The position numbers were made by a program, and so were the translations under genes. Shown in pieces: positions 16,864-24,610 of a stretch of 64,000 nucleotides of DNA. Location: contig NZ_AP022573.1 of assembly GCF_010729105.1 (NCBI RefSeq), forward strand, positions 1,426,001 through 1,490,000, given 5' to 3'. Each line of letters opens with the position of its first letter. The stretch's first letter is position 1. This stretch comes from Mycobacterium saskatchewanense (GTDB taxonomy: Bacteria > Actinomycetota > Actinomycetes > Mycobacteriales > Mycobacteriaceae). The notes below the pieces were generated by a model, which was not told the DNA's origin, did no database searches, and saw nothing but the letters and a program-made list of their open reading frames with translations.

Positions 16864-17792
16864 TTGGTCAGTGTCGCGCTGTAGTAAACGGTGTCGGCCA
16901 TGGACACGGAGTCATGGAGTCGTGGGATCTCGGCGAGACCGTTGTCGGCCAGCAACTCCGACATCGGGGCGCCGACCGTCTCCCATCCCAGGCCCTGCAG
17001 GTAGGCGGCGACGTCGTTGCGGTCGCCCTCGTAACCGAGGTTGGAGAAGTCGAGCTCGAAACCGTGCTCGCGCCATTTGTCGCTGGCCTTCTGCATCACT
17101 TCCCGGGCCCGTTCCTGGTCCGCCTCGGGGATGTTCGGGACCGCCTCGCACGCGAGTCGGCTGCCGTCGGCGCTGAGCGCCGTGATGTTGTCCAGCAGCC
17201 GGTCCTGCGCCTCCGGCGGCAAGTAACCGAACAGCCCCTCGGCGATCCACGCGGTTGGCCGCGAAGCGTCAAAACCCGCTTCGGACAACGCTTTCGGCCA
17301 GTCATTGCGCAGGTCGACGGCGACGGTGCGCAGTTCGGCCCGCGGTGCCACACCCAGGTCGGCCAGCGTGGTCGTCTTGAACTCGATCACCCGCGGCTGG
17401 TCCACCTCGAACACCGTCATGTCTGCGGGCCACGCCAACCGGTAGGCGCGGGCATCCAGGCCGGACGCCAGGATCACCGCCTGACGAATGCCTGCCCGGG
17501 TGGCCGCTTCGAAGAACGTGTCGAAGAAACGCGTCCGCGCGGCCATCACGTCGGGCATGTGCTCGAGCTTCCAGGGGGCTTCTTCGGCGTCGACGTCCGC
17601 GCCGACGAGGTCGCCCGTGGCCCAGCGGGTGAAGAAGTCGACGCCGACCGCGCGCACCAGCGGCTCGGCGAACGGATCGTCGATCACGGGGCTGTCGGCT
17701 TTAGTGGCGATCGCCCGGGCGGCCGCCACCATCGTGGCTGTCGCGCCGACGCTACTGGCCAAATCCCATGTGTCGTTGTCTGTGCGTGGCAT
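16860..17792 (-). CDS. TIGR00027-family SAM-dependent methyltransferase
   Basis: A 310-residue protein from an ATG at 17792; longer in-frame versions add unrelated basic sequence. It matches a large mycobacterial paralogous family. [27 protein letters not shown] is the N-terminal signature, [37 protein letters not shown] contains the SAM-binding region, and [12 protein letters not shown] and [16 protein letters not shown] follow. Members are thought to O-methylate lipids or polyketides; this one's substrate is unknown. It is the first gene of a two-gene coupled unit. Confidence 0.87.
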   Translation of the reverse strand: MPRTDNDTWDLASSVGATATMVAAARAIATKADSPVIDDPFAEPLVRAVGVDFFTRWATGDLVGADVDAEEAPWKLEHMPDVMAARTRFFDTFFEAATRAGIRQAVILASGLDARAYRLAWPADMTVFEVDQPRVIEFKTTTLADLGVAPRAELRTVAVDLRNDWPKALSEAGFDASRPTAWIAEGLFGYLPPEAQDRLLDNITALSADGSRLACEAVPNIPEADQERAREVMQKASDKWREHGFELDFSNLGYEGDRNDVAAYLQGLGWETVGAPMSELLADNGLAEIPRLHDSVSMADTVYYSATLTK

Positions 17793-17899
17793 GCGCCTGC
17801 TCTCCAAATCGGAAGTCGGAATACTTAGCCAGTATAACGACCGGGGCCGCATCCCTAGTTCCGGCGTCGCCGCGCTCACCGCCATTTGTTCGGCCCGGG

Positions 17900-17960
17900 A
17901 TTGCCGCGGTGGTCGTGATCCGCGGCGGCAGAACCCGACACTCGGCGCGATCTCGGCGGT
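17900..17960 (-). repeat. Intergenic hairpin repeat, copy B
   Basis: Begins ATTGCCGCGGTGG and ends GATCTCGGCGGT on the plus strand, matching copy A at 6559 and copy C at 20206 in the same order of blocks. It lies 15 bases beyond the stop of the minus-strand gene at 17975, consistent with a terminator role. Confidence 0.4.
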
Positions 17961-17974
17961 GCGAGTGTGAACGG

Positions 17975-18241
17975 CTACCGCGGCCCGGGGCCGCCCGGCC
18001 CACCGGGCCCCCCTGGGCCGCCCGGGCCACCGGGACCACCCGGTCCTCCGGGGCCGCCGGGTCCACCGGGCCCGTTTGCCGCGGGAAGCCAGAACTCGCA
18101 CTGATTCGTGTTGGGGTTCCAGACCCAGCCGGGAGCACAGTTGTCGGCCCGACTGATCGCCGGCGCCGCCAGTCCCGTCGCCGGCAATACCCCCAACACC
18201 AAAGCGAAAACCCCGAGTGCGCAACGTCGTCGGTGACGCAT
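17975..18241 (-). CDS. Small secreted protein with Gly/Pro repeat tail
   Basis: An 88-residue protein. A signal peptide ([18 protein letters not shown] and an Ala-rich cleavage region) leads to a short mature domain, [21 protein letters not shown], with two Cys likely to form a disulphide. A tail of about nine G-P-G repeats ends the protein. The ATG at 18241 was preferred to an upstream ATG because it puts the basic cluster at the N-terminus. The C-x-W-N-P-x-T-x-Q-C segment resembles small mycobacterial secreted proteins of unknown role. The tail composition echoes the gene at 15059. Confidence 0.7.
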   Translation of the reverse strand: MRHRRRCALGVFALVLGVLPATGLAAPAISRADNCAPGWVWNPNTNQCEFWLPAANGPGGPGGPGGPGGPGGPGGPGGPGGPGGPGPR

Positions 18242-18328
18242 CGTGCCTACCCCACTTCCGTATCCAACCGATTTCGTCATTTTCCGCCGACGAGCCCGTT
18301 CGCGTGCCGAAATGGCGACGCCGCCGAG

Positions 18329-18751
18329 TCAGACGACCAATTCGAAAATCGGGATGACCCGGTCGGTGCGCTCCTGGTACTCACCGAACCCGGGCGCGCG
18401 CTCGACCACGATCGGATAAATCGAATCCCGCTCTGCGCGCGACACTTCCCGGGCGGTCGCCGGCTTGGGACCTTCCGCGCCGATTTCCACCGTCACGTTG
18501 GGGTGGGCGCGGAGGTTGTGCACCCATCCGGGATTGCTGTCCCGGCCAGCCGCGGAGCCGACGATGTAGATCTTGCCGCCGATGTCGAAACATGCGACGG
18601 GGTTCACCCGCTGGGCACCGCTTTTCGCCCCCGTCGAGGTCAGCAGCAGCAGCGGGAAACCCTCGAACTGACCACCGACTTTGCCGCCGTTGCGGCGGAA
18701 TTCATCGATGTTCTGCTGATTGAAATCGCGTTCCGCACCCAGGTCGCTCAT
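18329..18751 (-). CDS. Deazaflavin (F420)-dependent nitroreductase-family protein, Ddn-like
   Basis: A 140-residue split-barrel protein of the family that includes M. tuberculosis Ddn (Rv3547). It shows [25 protein letters not shown] with the loop that contacts F420, [22 protein letters not shown] and the family signature [19 protein letters not shown]. Such enzymes use F420H2 to reduce quinones or other acceptors at the membrane. The shorter start at 18751 was chosen over 18796 because family members start close to this point. Confidence 0.88.
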   Translation of the reverse strand: MSDLGAERDFNQQNIDEFRRNGGKVGGQFEGFPLLLLTSTGAKSGAQRVNPVACFDIGGKIYIVGSAAGRDSNPGWVHNLRAHPNVTVEIGAEGPKPATAREVSRAERDSIYPIVVERAPGFGEYQERTDRVIPIFELVV

Positions 18752-18952
18752 TCCGCCATCGTGGCACGCCAACGCTGGGCCCGACAATCCCCGCACGACC
18801 TGCGCAGGTTACCCGCGACGGCTACCTTCGCGATGGTTGTGACATCGGTCTCTTTGCGAAGTCCCCCTGGCGGCCAACGTTTTTTCCACCCTTGGTCCGG
18901 GGAAGGCCTAAAGACACCGGTCCGTTCCCCAACTTCAGGAGAAGGCCTCCTC

Positions 18953-20188
18953 ATGCCCAAAGCGATCCCGCTTCAAAGCGCAACCCACATCGCCCTCAAC
19001 GTCGCCTGGGTGGTGGTCGCCCTGGTGATCGCCTACGCCGTCGGTGTGGCGTTGTCGTGGGTATTGCAGCGGATGAAGGGCCGCAGCGCAATGGTCAACG
19101 ACATCGATGTGCTGACGCGGCCTCCGGTGCGGGCGACGTTGATGGTGATCGCCACCAATGCCGCGGTGCACCACGCCGTTGCCTCTAAGTCCGAGTGGCG
19201 CGGCCCGGTCGACCACGCCTTACTGATCGCGGGGCTGGCGACCAGCACCTGGTTGGTCGCCAGCCTGGTCTACGTGGCAGAGCGGCGCGCGATCGCACGC
19301 TTCGCCGGCGGTGACACCGGCATGAACGACGCGGACCGGCACCGACGCAAGATCCGGACGCAGATCACGGTGCTGCGCCGCCTCGTTGTCGCGATCGTCG
19401 TCGTCTTCGGGCTGGCCGCGGTACTCGAGACGTTCCCGGCCTTCAGCAACATCGGCAGGACGCTGTTCGCCTCGGCCGGTGTGCTGTCTGTGGTCGCCGG
19501 TCTGGCCGCCCAGACCTCACTAGGCGCCGTCTTCGCCGGGATCCAGATCGCCTTCTCGGACGCCATTCGGGTGGGCGACGTGGTGGTGCTGGAGAACGAA
19601 TGGGGCCGCATCGAGGAAATCACCCTGACCTATGTGGTGGTGCACCTTTGGGACGAGCGGCGGCTGGTTTTGCCGTGCACATACTTCACCAAGACGCCGT
19701 ACCAGAACTGGACACGCAACGCCACCGCCCTGCTCGGGACGGTCGAACTCGATGTCGACTTCACGGTGCCTGTGGATGCCATGCGCGCCGAGCTGGATCG
19801 ATTGCTCCGGGCCAACGAACGGTGGGACGGCCGCGTCGGCGTCCTACAGATCACCGACGCCGTGGACGGCTACGTGCGCGTCCGGATGCTCGTGAGCGCC
19901 GCGGATGCAAGCACCCTTTTCGACCTGCGTTGCGACGTCAGGGAGGGAATCGTCAAGTGGCTGCAGCGCACGCAGCCCGGCGCCCTGCCACGGCAGCGCA
20001 TCGAGGCCGCGCACCGGAGCCACGGCCAGGACAGCGCCGTGCCGTCCGGCGCGCCGCGCGCGGATTCCGCGTTGTTCGGTGGCAGCCCGGAGGCCGACCG
20101 GCGGGGACGCGTCTTCGGCTGCCCGGACGGCGACGACTCGCACACCGACGGCCGGGAATTCGCCCGCGCGCGGGCCGACGGTGGCTAA
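18953..20188 (+). CDS. MscS-family mechanosensitive ion channel
   Basis: A 411-residue protein. Four N-terminal hydrophobic helices are followed by the pore helix GVLSVVAGLAAQTSLGAVFAGIQIAFSDAI with its Ala/Gly packing pattern. The beta domain then reads RVGDVVVLENEWGRIEEITLTYVVV and YFTKTPYQNWTRN, which is the MscS signature. The C-terminal 60 residues are charged and disordered. An AGGAGAAGG site precedes the ATG. Channels of this family open on membrane tension to release solutes. Confidence 0.9.
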   Translation: MPKAIPLQSATHIALNVAWVVVALVIAYAVGVALSWVLQRMKGRSAMVNDIDVLTRPPVRATLMVIATNAAVHHAVASKSEWRGPVDHALLIAGLATSTWLVASLVYVAERRAIARFAGGDTGMNDADRHRRKIRTQITVLRRLVVAIVVVFGLAAVLETFPAFSNIGRTLFASAGVLSVVAGLAAQTSLGAVFAGIQIAFSDAIRVGDVVVLENEWGRIEEITLTYVVVHLWDERRLVLPCTYFTKTPYQNWTRNATALLGTVELDVDFTVPVDAMRAELDRLLRANERWDGRVGVLQITDAVDGYVRVRMLVSAADASTLFDLRCDVREGIVKWLQRTQPGALPRQRIEAAHRSHGQDSAVPSGAPRADSALFGGSPEADRRGRVFGCPDGDDSHTDGREFARARADGG

Positions 20189-20205
20189 CCGGACCGACCG
20201 CCGAA

Positions 20206-20262
20206 ATTGCCGTGAGGGTCGCGGTTCGCCGCGGGTCGCGACCATCGCAGCAGTCTCGGCGT
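20206..20262 (+). repeat. Intergenic hairpin repeat, copy C
   Basis: Starts ATTGCCGTGAGGGTCGCG and ends near CAGTCTCGGCG, with the same block order as copies A and B. Internal arms GGTCGCG and CGCGACC can pair. It lies 17 bases after the stop of the MscS gene. Confidence 0.4.
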
Positions 20263-20364
20263 GAAGCGCACCGCGCCGTTAGCGCGGTTGACGATCAGCC
20301 AATCCGGGTATGACTTGGCCAGTCATTTGTGGTGTCCGCTTCCGCAGGAAGGAAGTGATCGCCG

Positions 20365-21372
20365 ATGGTCGGCTGGCTGGACAGACTGCAGCGACGCAAC
20401 CGCGCCGTCGGGGTGATCATCGCGGTCGTCTACAAGTACCTCGATGATCAGGGTGGCTATTTGTCCGCCCTGATCACCTATTACGGATTCGTGTCGCTGT
20501 TCCCGATGCTGCTGCTGCTGACCACCGGCCTCGGCGTTGTGCTCGCCGGACGGCCTGCTCTGCAACACGAGGTATTGCAGAGCACGCTCAGCCAGTTCCC
20601 CGTCATCGGCGACCAATTGCACCAGCCCCAGGGGCTCAGCGGGGGGACGGTGGCCGTGGTGGTCGGCATCGTGGGGGCCCTTTACGGCGGCCTGGGGGTC
20701 GGGCAGGCGGTGCAAAACGCCATGGACTCGGTGTGGACCGTGCCGCGGAACAAGCGGCCCAACCTGATTCGGTCGCGGGTCCGCAGCCTGCTGCTGTTGT
20801 TGGTGCTGGGCTCGGCGGCGCTGGCGGCCACCGTCGTTTCGGCGGTGGGCCAGGCGACAGGGTCGCTCGGCGTCGGCGGCAAAGCTGGCCTCGCGCTGGC
20901 CGCCGTGGCGATCAACGCGTTGATCTGCCTGGTGGCGTTCCGGGTCACCACCGCCCGCGAACTCACCTACCGTCAGGTCGTGCCGGGGGCACTGGCGGCG
21001 GCATTCGTTTGGCAGATCCTGCAGTGGTTCGGAGCGGGCTATGTGCGCCACACGGTGAAGAGCGCCAGCGCCACCAACAGCGTCTTCGCGCTGGTGCTCG
21101 GATTGATGGCGTTCCTGTTCCTCGTGTCGTCGACCCTGGTGCTGTGCGCGGAGATCAATGTCGTTCTGGTGGAACGGCTTTACCCGCGGGCATTGCTCAC
21201 GCCCTTCAGCGACGACGCCGACCTCACGGCAGCCGACCGCAAGACATATACCAAGAAGGCCAAAGCCGAACGGGTGAAAGGCTTTCAGCGCGTCAGCGTC
21301 AAGTTCGGCGACCTCGCCCGGAAAACGGGCCGGGCGCGGGTACCGACCACCCGCACCCGGCCCGCCGGTTGA
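20365..21372 (+). CDS. YihY/virulence factor BrkB-family membrane protein
   Basis: A 335-residue protein with six helices. The family start GYLSALITYYGFVSLFPMLLLLTTGLG follows a short amphipathic region. GLGVGQAVQNAMDSVWTVPRNKRPN is the conserved central loop, and the last helices read LVLGLMAFLFLVSSTLVLCAEIN before a basic cytosolic tail. AAGGAAG precedes the ATG at 20365. The family was once called RNase BN in error; its role is unknown, possibly transport. It ends directly against the convergent DUF3072 gene. Confidence 0.88.
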   Translation: MVGWLDRLQRRNRAVGVIIAVVYKYLDDQGGYLSALITYYGFVSLFPMLLLLTTGLGVVLAGRPALQHEVLQSTLSQFPVIGDQLHQPQGLSGGTVAVVVGIVGALYGGLGVGQAVQNAMDSVWTVPRNKRPNLIRSRVRSLLLLLVLGSAALAATVVSAVGQATGSLGVGGKAGLALAAVAINALICLVAFRVTTARELTYRQVVPGALAAAFVWQILQWFGAGYVRHTVKSASATNSVFALVLGLMAFLFLVSSTLVLCAEINVVLVERLYPRALLTPFSDDADLTAADRKTYTKKAKAERVKGFQRVSVKFGDLARKTGRARVPTTRTRPAG

Positions 21373-21582
21373 TCAACCCCGCCCCGTCTGCTTCTGCAGC
21401 TCTTCGATGAGCGCCGACGCCTCCGCCTTGGTCATCTCGTCGGGCACCTCCCGTCCGGCCTCCTGCGCCAGCGTGTGGACGTAGCTGCGCTGGGGGCCGG
21501 TCATCGGTTCGTCGCCGGTCACCCACTCGGAGCGGTCCTTCTCGGGGGTTTCTTGGGGGGCTTGTCGTGTGTTGTCGTCCAT
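21373..21582 (-). CDS. DUF3072 small protein
   Basis: A 69-residue protein from MDDNTRQAPQ. It contains the DUF3072 core: EPMTGPQRSYVHTLAQEAGREVPDEMTKAEASALIEELQ. The core looks like two short helices with an SAP-like or HeH-like pattern. An upstream in-frame start (21633) would add 17 unrelated residues. No function is established. Confidence 0.8.
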   Translation of the reverse strand: MDDNTRQAPQETPEKDRSEWVTGDEPMTGPQRSYVHTLAQEAGREVPDEMTKAEASALIEELQKQTGRG

Positions 21583-21647
21583 GTCTGTCACCTCCGCACC
21601 GAGGGATATCCATCGCACGTGCGTTCGAAACATGGGCGTGACCGCGC

Positions 21648-22736
21648 TCAGGCGTCGATCACCAGGCGGTCCGATTTCGCCCGCGACACGCAGACCAACA
21701 TGTCGCCATCGCCCTCGCCGCCGCGTCCACGGCGCTCGACCTCGCCGGCCAGCACCTTGACCTTGCAGGTGCCGCAGAACCCTTGCTGGCAGGAATAGGC
21801 GGTCGCCGGGTCGCGGTCGAGCATCACGGCCAGCGCCGACCGGTTCGCCGGCACACTGAGCACCTGCCCAGACCGGGCCAGCTCCAACTCGAACGGGTTG
21901 CCGTCAACCACGGGTGGCGGGCTGAATCGCTCGTAATGCAATGGCGCATCGGCGAACTGATCGCGCGCCACGCGCACCGCCTCCAGCATGGCGGTTGGTG
22001 CACACACGTACACCGCCGTCCTCGGGCCAGCCCCGGCCAGGAGCTCGTCGGTGGTCGGGAAGCGGCCGTGCTCGTCGTCGGCCCACACGGCCACCCGTTC
22101 GGGGTCCACCGACAGCGCCTCGTCCAGCAGCGGCATGGCAGCGCGGCTACGACCCGCATAGATTGCCCGCCAATTCATCCCGCACTGATGGGCCACCTTG
22201 ATCATGGGCAGGATCGGCGTGATCCCGATCCCACCGATGACGAACAGCACGTCGCGCTCGTCGGTGACGAGATAGAACGCATTTCGCGGACCCTCGAATT
22301 CAAGCGTCTCGCCCACCGCGAATGCGTCGTGCATTTCGATGGAACCGCCCCCGCCGTCGGCGATCCGGCGCACGGCGATGCGGTAATCGGTGCGCCGACC
22401 GGGCGGGCCGCACAGCGAGTATTGGCGGCGGCGGCCCGAGGGCAGCCGAACGTCGATGTGCGCGCCCGGCGTCCAGGATGGCAGCAATCCGCCCTGCGGG
22501 TCGGCCAACGTCAAGGCGACCACGTCGGGGGCGAGCGGTTCACGCTTGGTGATCACCGCGGTGTTGGTGCGCTCGACCGGCACCACCCGCGACGGCGTCC
22601 AGCGGGACGCCGACGCCAGGCCGCCGAAGAGTGCTCCGACACCCCAGAGCGCGGTATAGGCCAGGTCTCGCTTTCGCCGGCCGTAAAGGTCAGCGGGTAT
22701 GCTGCTCCAAATGCCCTGTGCTGCAGCCATTCTCAC
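21648..22736 (-). CDS. PDR-type oxidoreductase with plant-type [2Fe-2S] ferredoxin domain
   Basis: About 362 residues. The N-terminal 40 residues contain a short hydrophobic segment. The FMN-binding domain reads RRQYSLCGPPGRRTDYRIAVRRI, and the NAD domain holds FVIGGIGITPILPMI and VYVCAPTAMLEAV. The C-terminal ferredoxin has SCQQGFCGTCKVKVLAG and a later LVCVSRAK with the fourth Cys. This phthalate-dioxygenase-reductase layout passes electrons from NADH to an oxygenase. Its GTG start overlaps the upstream hydrolase stop (GTGA). I infer it supplies electrons to the PF10118 di-metal protein of the same operon. Confidence 0.88.
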   Translation of the reverse strand: MRMAAAQGIWSSIPADLYGRRKRDLAYTALWGVGALFGGLASASRWTPSRVVPVERTNTAVITKREPLAPDVVALTLADPQGGLLPSWTPGAHIDVRLPSGRRRQYSLCGPPGRRTDYRIAVRRIADGGGGSIEMHDAFAVGETLEFEGPRNAFYLVTDERDVLFVIGGIGITPILPMIKVAHQCGMNWRAIYAGRSRAAMPLLDEALSVDPERVAVWADDEHGRFPTTDELLAGAGPRTAVYVCAPTAMLEAVRVARDQFADAPLHYERFSPPPVVDGNPFELELARSGQVLSVPANRSALAVMLDRDPATAYSCQQGFCGTCKVKVLAGEVERRGRGGEGDGDMLVCVSRAKSDRLVIDA

Positions 22737-23656
22737 GCCTCCTGAACGTAGCCGGCGACGCGGTTAATGGCTTCGTCGACCCACTCACCGGTGAGCCGGC
22801 CGATGATCTCGGGATGCGATGCCACCGCCCAGTGCCCACCCGCGATGGGCACCACCCGGCCACCGGGCGGGATCGAGCCGGTAAACCGTTGCAGCGCAGG
22901 CGATACGAAGAAGTCCCAGCGCGCCACCAGCACCTGTGTCGGCACGGCCGTCTGTGGCAGTCGCTTTCCGTCCGCGAACAGCGCCGCGGGCATGTTGGCC
23001 CGGTAGAGGTTGAGCCCGTTGAGGTAGCCGCCGATCGACCGGTAGGAGGCGCCGCGCCGCCCGCTCGAGCCGCCGATACGTTCGACGGCGTCAAAGACTT
23101 TCACCGTTGCGCGGGTCCGGATCGCCAATTCCGCCAACCCCGGGCACAGGAAGAACCAGATGTACGAGGAGGCCAGCAACTGCTTGGCAACGTCAGCCAC
23201 CGAACGCGGCGTTCGCGCCGACCGCAGGAACCTGCCCGCGTAGCTCAGGTGGGGTCCGGAGATCGACGTGAACGACGCGATCTTGCCCATGACGGACGGG
23301 TCGGTGACCGCGGCCCAGCCCTGAATCGAACCCCAGTCATGCCCCATCAGGTGGACACGGCCCATCCCGAGGCTGTCGATCACCGCGCCGACGTCCGCGA
23401 CCAGCTGGGTCAGCCGATAGCCCGAACGGCCTGGCGGCGTGGATGATTCACCGGCACCGCGCACGTCGTAGGCCACGAAGTTGTATCGGCCGGCCAGCGT
23501 CGCCGCGACGCCATCCCACACCTGGTGGTTGTCCGGATAGCCGTGGATCGCCAACACGGTTGGGCGGCGCGGATCCAACTCGGTATAGGCGTGCACGGTC
23601 AACGAGACGCCGTCCGATGCGGTGACCGTGGTTCGGGCCGCGTGGAAGGTGGTCAT
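22733..23656 (-). CDS. Alpha/beta-hydrolase, epoxide-hydrolase-like
   Basis: A 307-residue protein from the ATG at 23656; an AGGAGG site precedes it. LAIHGYPDNHQVWDGVA is the oxyanion HGYPDN motif typical of epoxide hydrolases. MGHDWGSIQGW is the nucleophile elbow with Asp rather than Ser (residues about 105-115), and GGHWAVASHPE supplies the catalytic His. The Asp nucleophile favours an epoxide hydrolase or dehalogenase mechanism. It is similar to the hydrolase half of mycobacterial EphD, but the SDR half is absent. Third gene of a four-gene operon. Confidence 0.82.
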   Translation of the reverse strand: MTTFHAARTTVTASDGVSLTVHAYTELDPRRPTVLAIHGYPDNHQVWDGVAATLAGRYNFVAYDVRGAGESSTPPGRSGYRLTQLVADVGAVIDSLGMGRVHLMGHDWGSIQGWAAVTDPSVMGKIASFTSISGPHLSYAGRFLRSARTPRSVADVAKQLLASSYIWFFLCPGLAELAIRTRATVKVFDAVERIGGSSGRRGASYRSIGGYLNGLNLYRANMPAALFADGKRLPQTAVPTQVLVARWDFFVSPALQRFTGSIPPGGRVVPIAGGHWAVASHPEIIGRLTGEWVDEAINRVAGYVQEA

Positions 23657-23676
23657 CGACAATCCTCCTGACGTGC

Positions 23677-24585
23677 TCAGTGGGCAGCGCGCGCGGCGGG
23701 CGATCTGGCCAGGTAATCGACGGCACTTCCGACGCCACCCAATTCGGAAGGATGGAAACTCGGCGTGTAGTAGGCGCCGATGACCCGCAGGAACTGGAAG
23801 GGCCCGGGCACCAAACCACGCCGCGCCGCGCCGAAGTAGTCGCGCCAACGCGCTTTGGTCCCCGGCGGCAGGTACGGGTCGACCGAGTGCATGAACCGCA
23901 CCCCGCGAATGAAGAGCCACAGCAACGCCGGCGTGACCAACAGCTGGGTGCGCACCTGCCGCCAGTAGCCGGCCCGCAGGTGCTTCATGGTATCGAAGGC
24001 GACCGCCTTGTGTTCCACCTCCTCCGCGCCGTGCCAGCGCAGCAGGTCCAGCATCACCGGATGGACGCCGACGGCATCGAGCTGCGGGGTGTCGAGGATC
24101 CAGGAACCCAGGATGGCGGTGTAGTGCTCGAGGGCCGCGACCATCGACACCCGCTCGAGCAGCCAGCTCTCCCGTCGCCGCCGGCTCCAGCGGGGCCGGT
24201 CGCCGATCAGCTTGCCGAACAGCCACGCCATCTGATCGGTGAACGGCGTCACGTCGATGCCGCGGGCCGCGAAGTGCTCGAGCACGCCCGAATGCGCCTG
24301 GGAGTGCATGGCTTCCTGGCTGATGAACCCCTGCACGTCCAGCCGCAGCTGGTCGTCCTTGATCAGCGGCAAGGCTTTCTTGAAGGCCTCGACGATGAAC
24401 TCCTCGCCCGCCGGCAGTAGCAGGTGCAGGACGTTGCAGAAGTGGGTGGCGAAGGGCTCGTTGGGCACGTAGTAGAAAGGCAGCTCGGCCCAGTCGAATT
24501 CGACGTCGCGGGCCTGCAGGACGATCCGCTCATGGTCGAGCGACCCGTCATGCGGGCCGGCCGCCTGGTCGTCGACGGTGAACAT
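23677..24585 (-). CDS. PF10118 predicted metal-dependent (di-iron-like) protein
   Basis: About 302 residues from MFTVDDQAAG. An AGGGGG site before the ATG at 24585 favours it over the GTG at 24618. The helical core carries Glu/His motifs expected of a ferritin-like di-metal site: FISQEAMHSQAH, AALEHYTAIL and WHGAEEVEHKAVAFD. This is the PF10118 family, annotated as metal-dependent hydrolase, but the ligand pattern resembles di-iron oxygenases. No signal peptide. It lies between the FAAL-reductase and a ferredoxin reductase, so an oxygenase acting on the acyl or aldehyde product is plausible. Confidence 0.8.
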   Translation of the reverse strand: MFTVDDQAAGPHDGSLDHERIVLQARDVEFDWAELPFYYVPNEPFATHFCNVLHLLLPAGEEFIVEAFKKALPLIKDDQLRLDVQGFISQEAMHSQAHSGVLEHFAARGIDVTPFTDQMAWLFGKLIGDRPRWSRRRRESWLLERVSMVAALEHYTAILGSWILDTPQLDAVGVHPVMLDLLRWHGAEEVEHKAVAFDTMKHLRAGYWRQVRTQLLVTPALLWLFIRGVRFMHSVDPYLPPGTKARWRDYFGAARRGLVPGPFQFLRVIGAYYTPSFHPSELGGVGSAVDYLARSPAARAAH

Positions 24586-24610
24586 GGTGACCCCCTGCCC
24601 TGCTGGTTGA

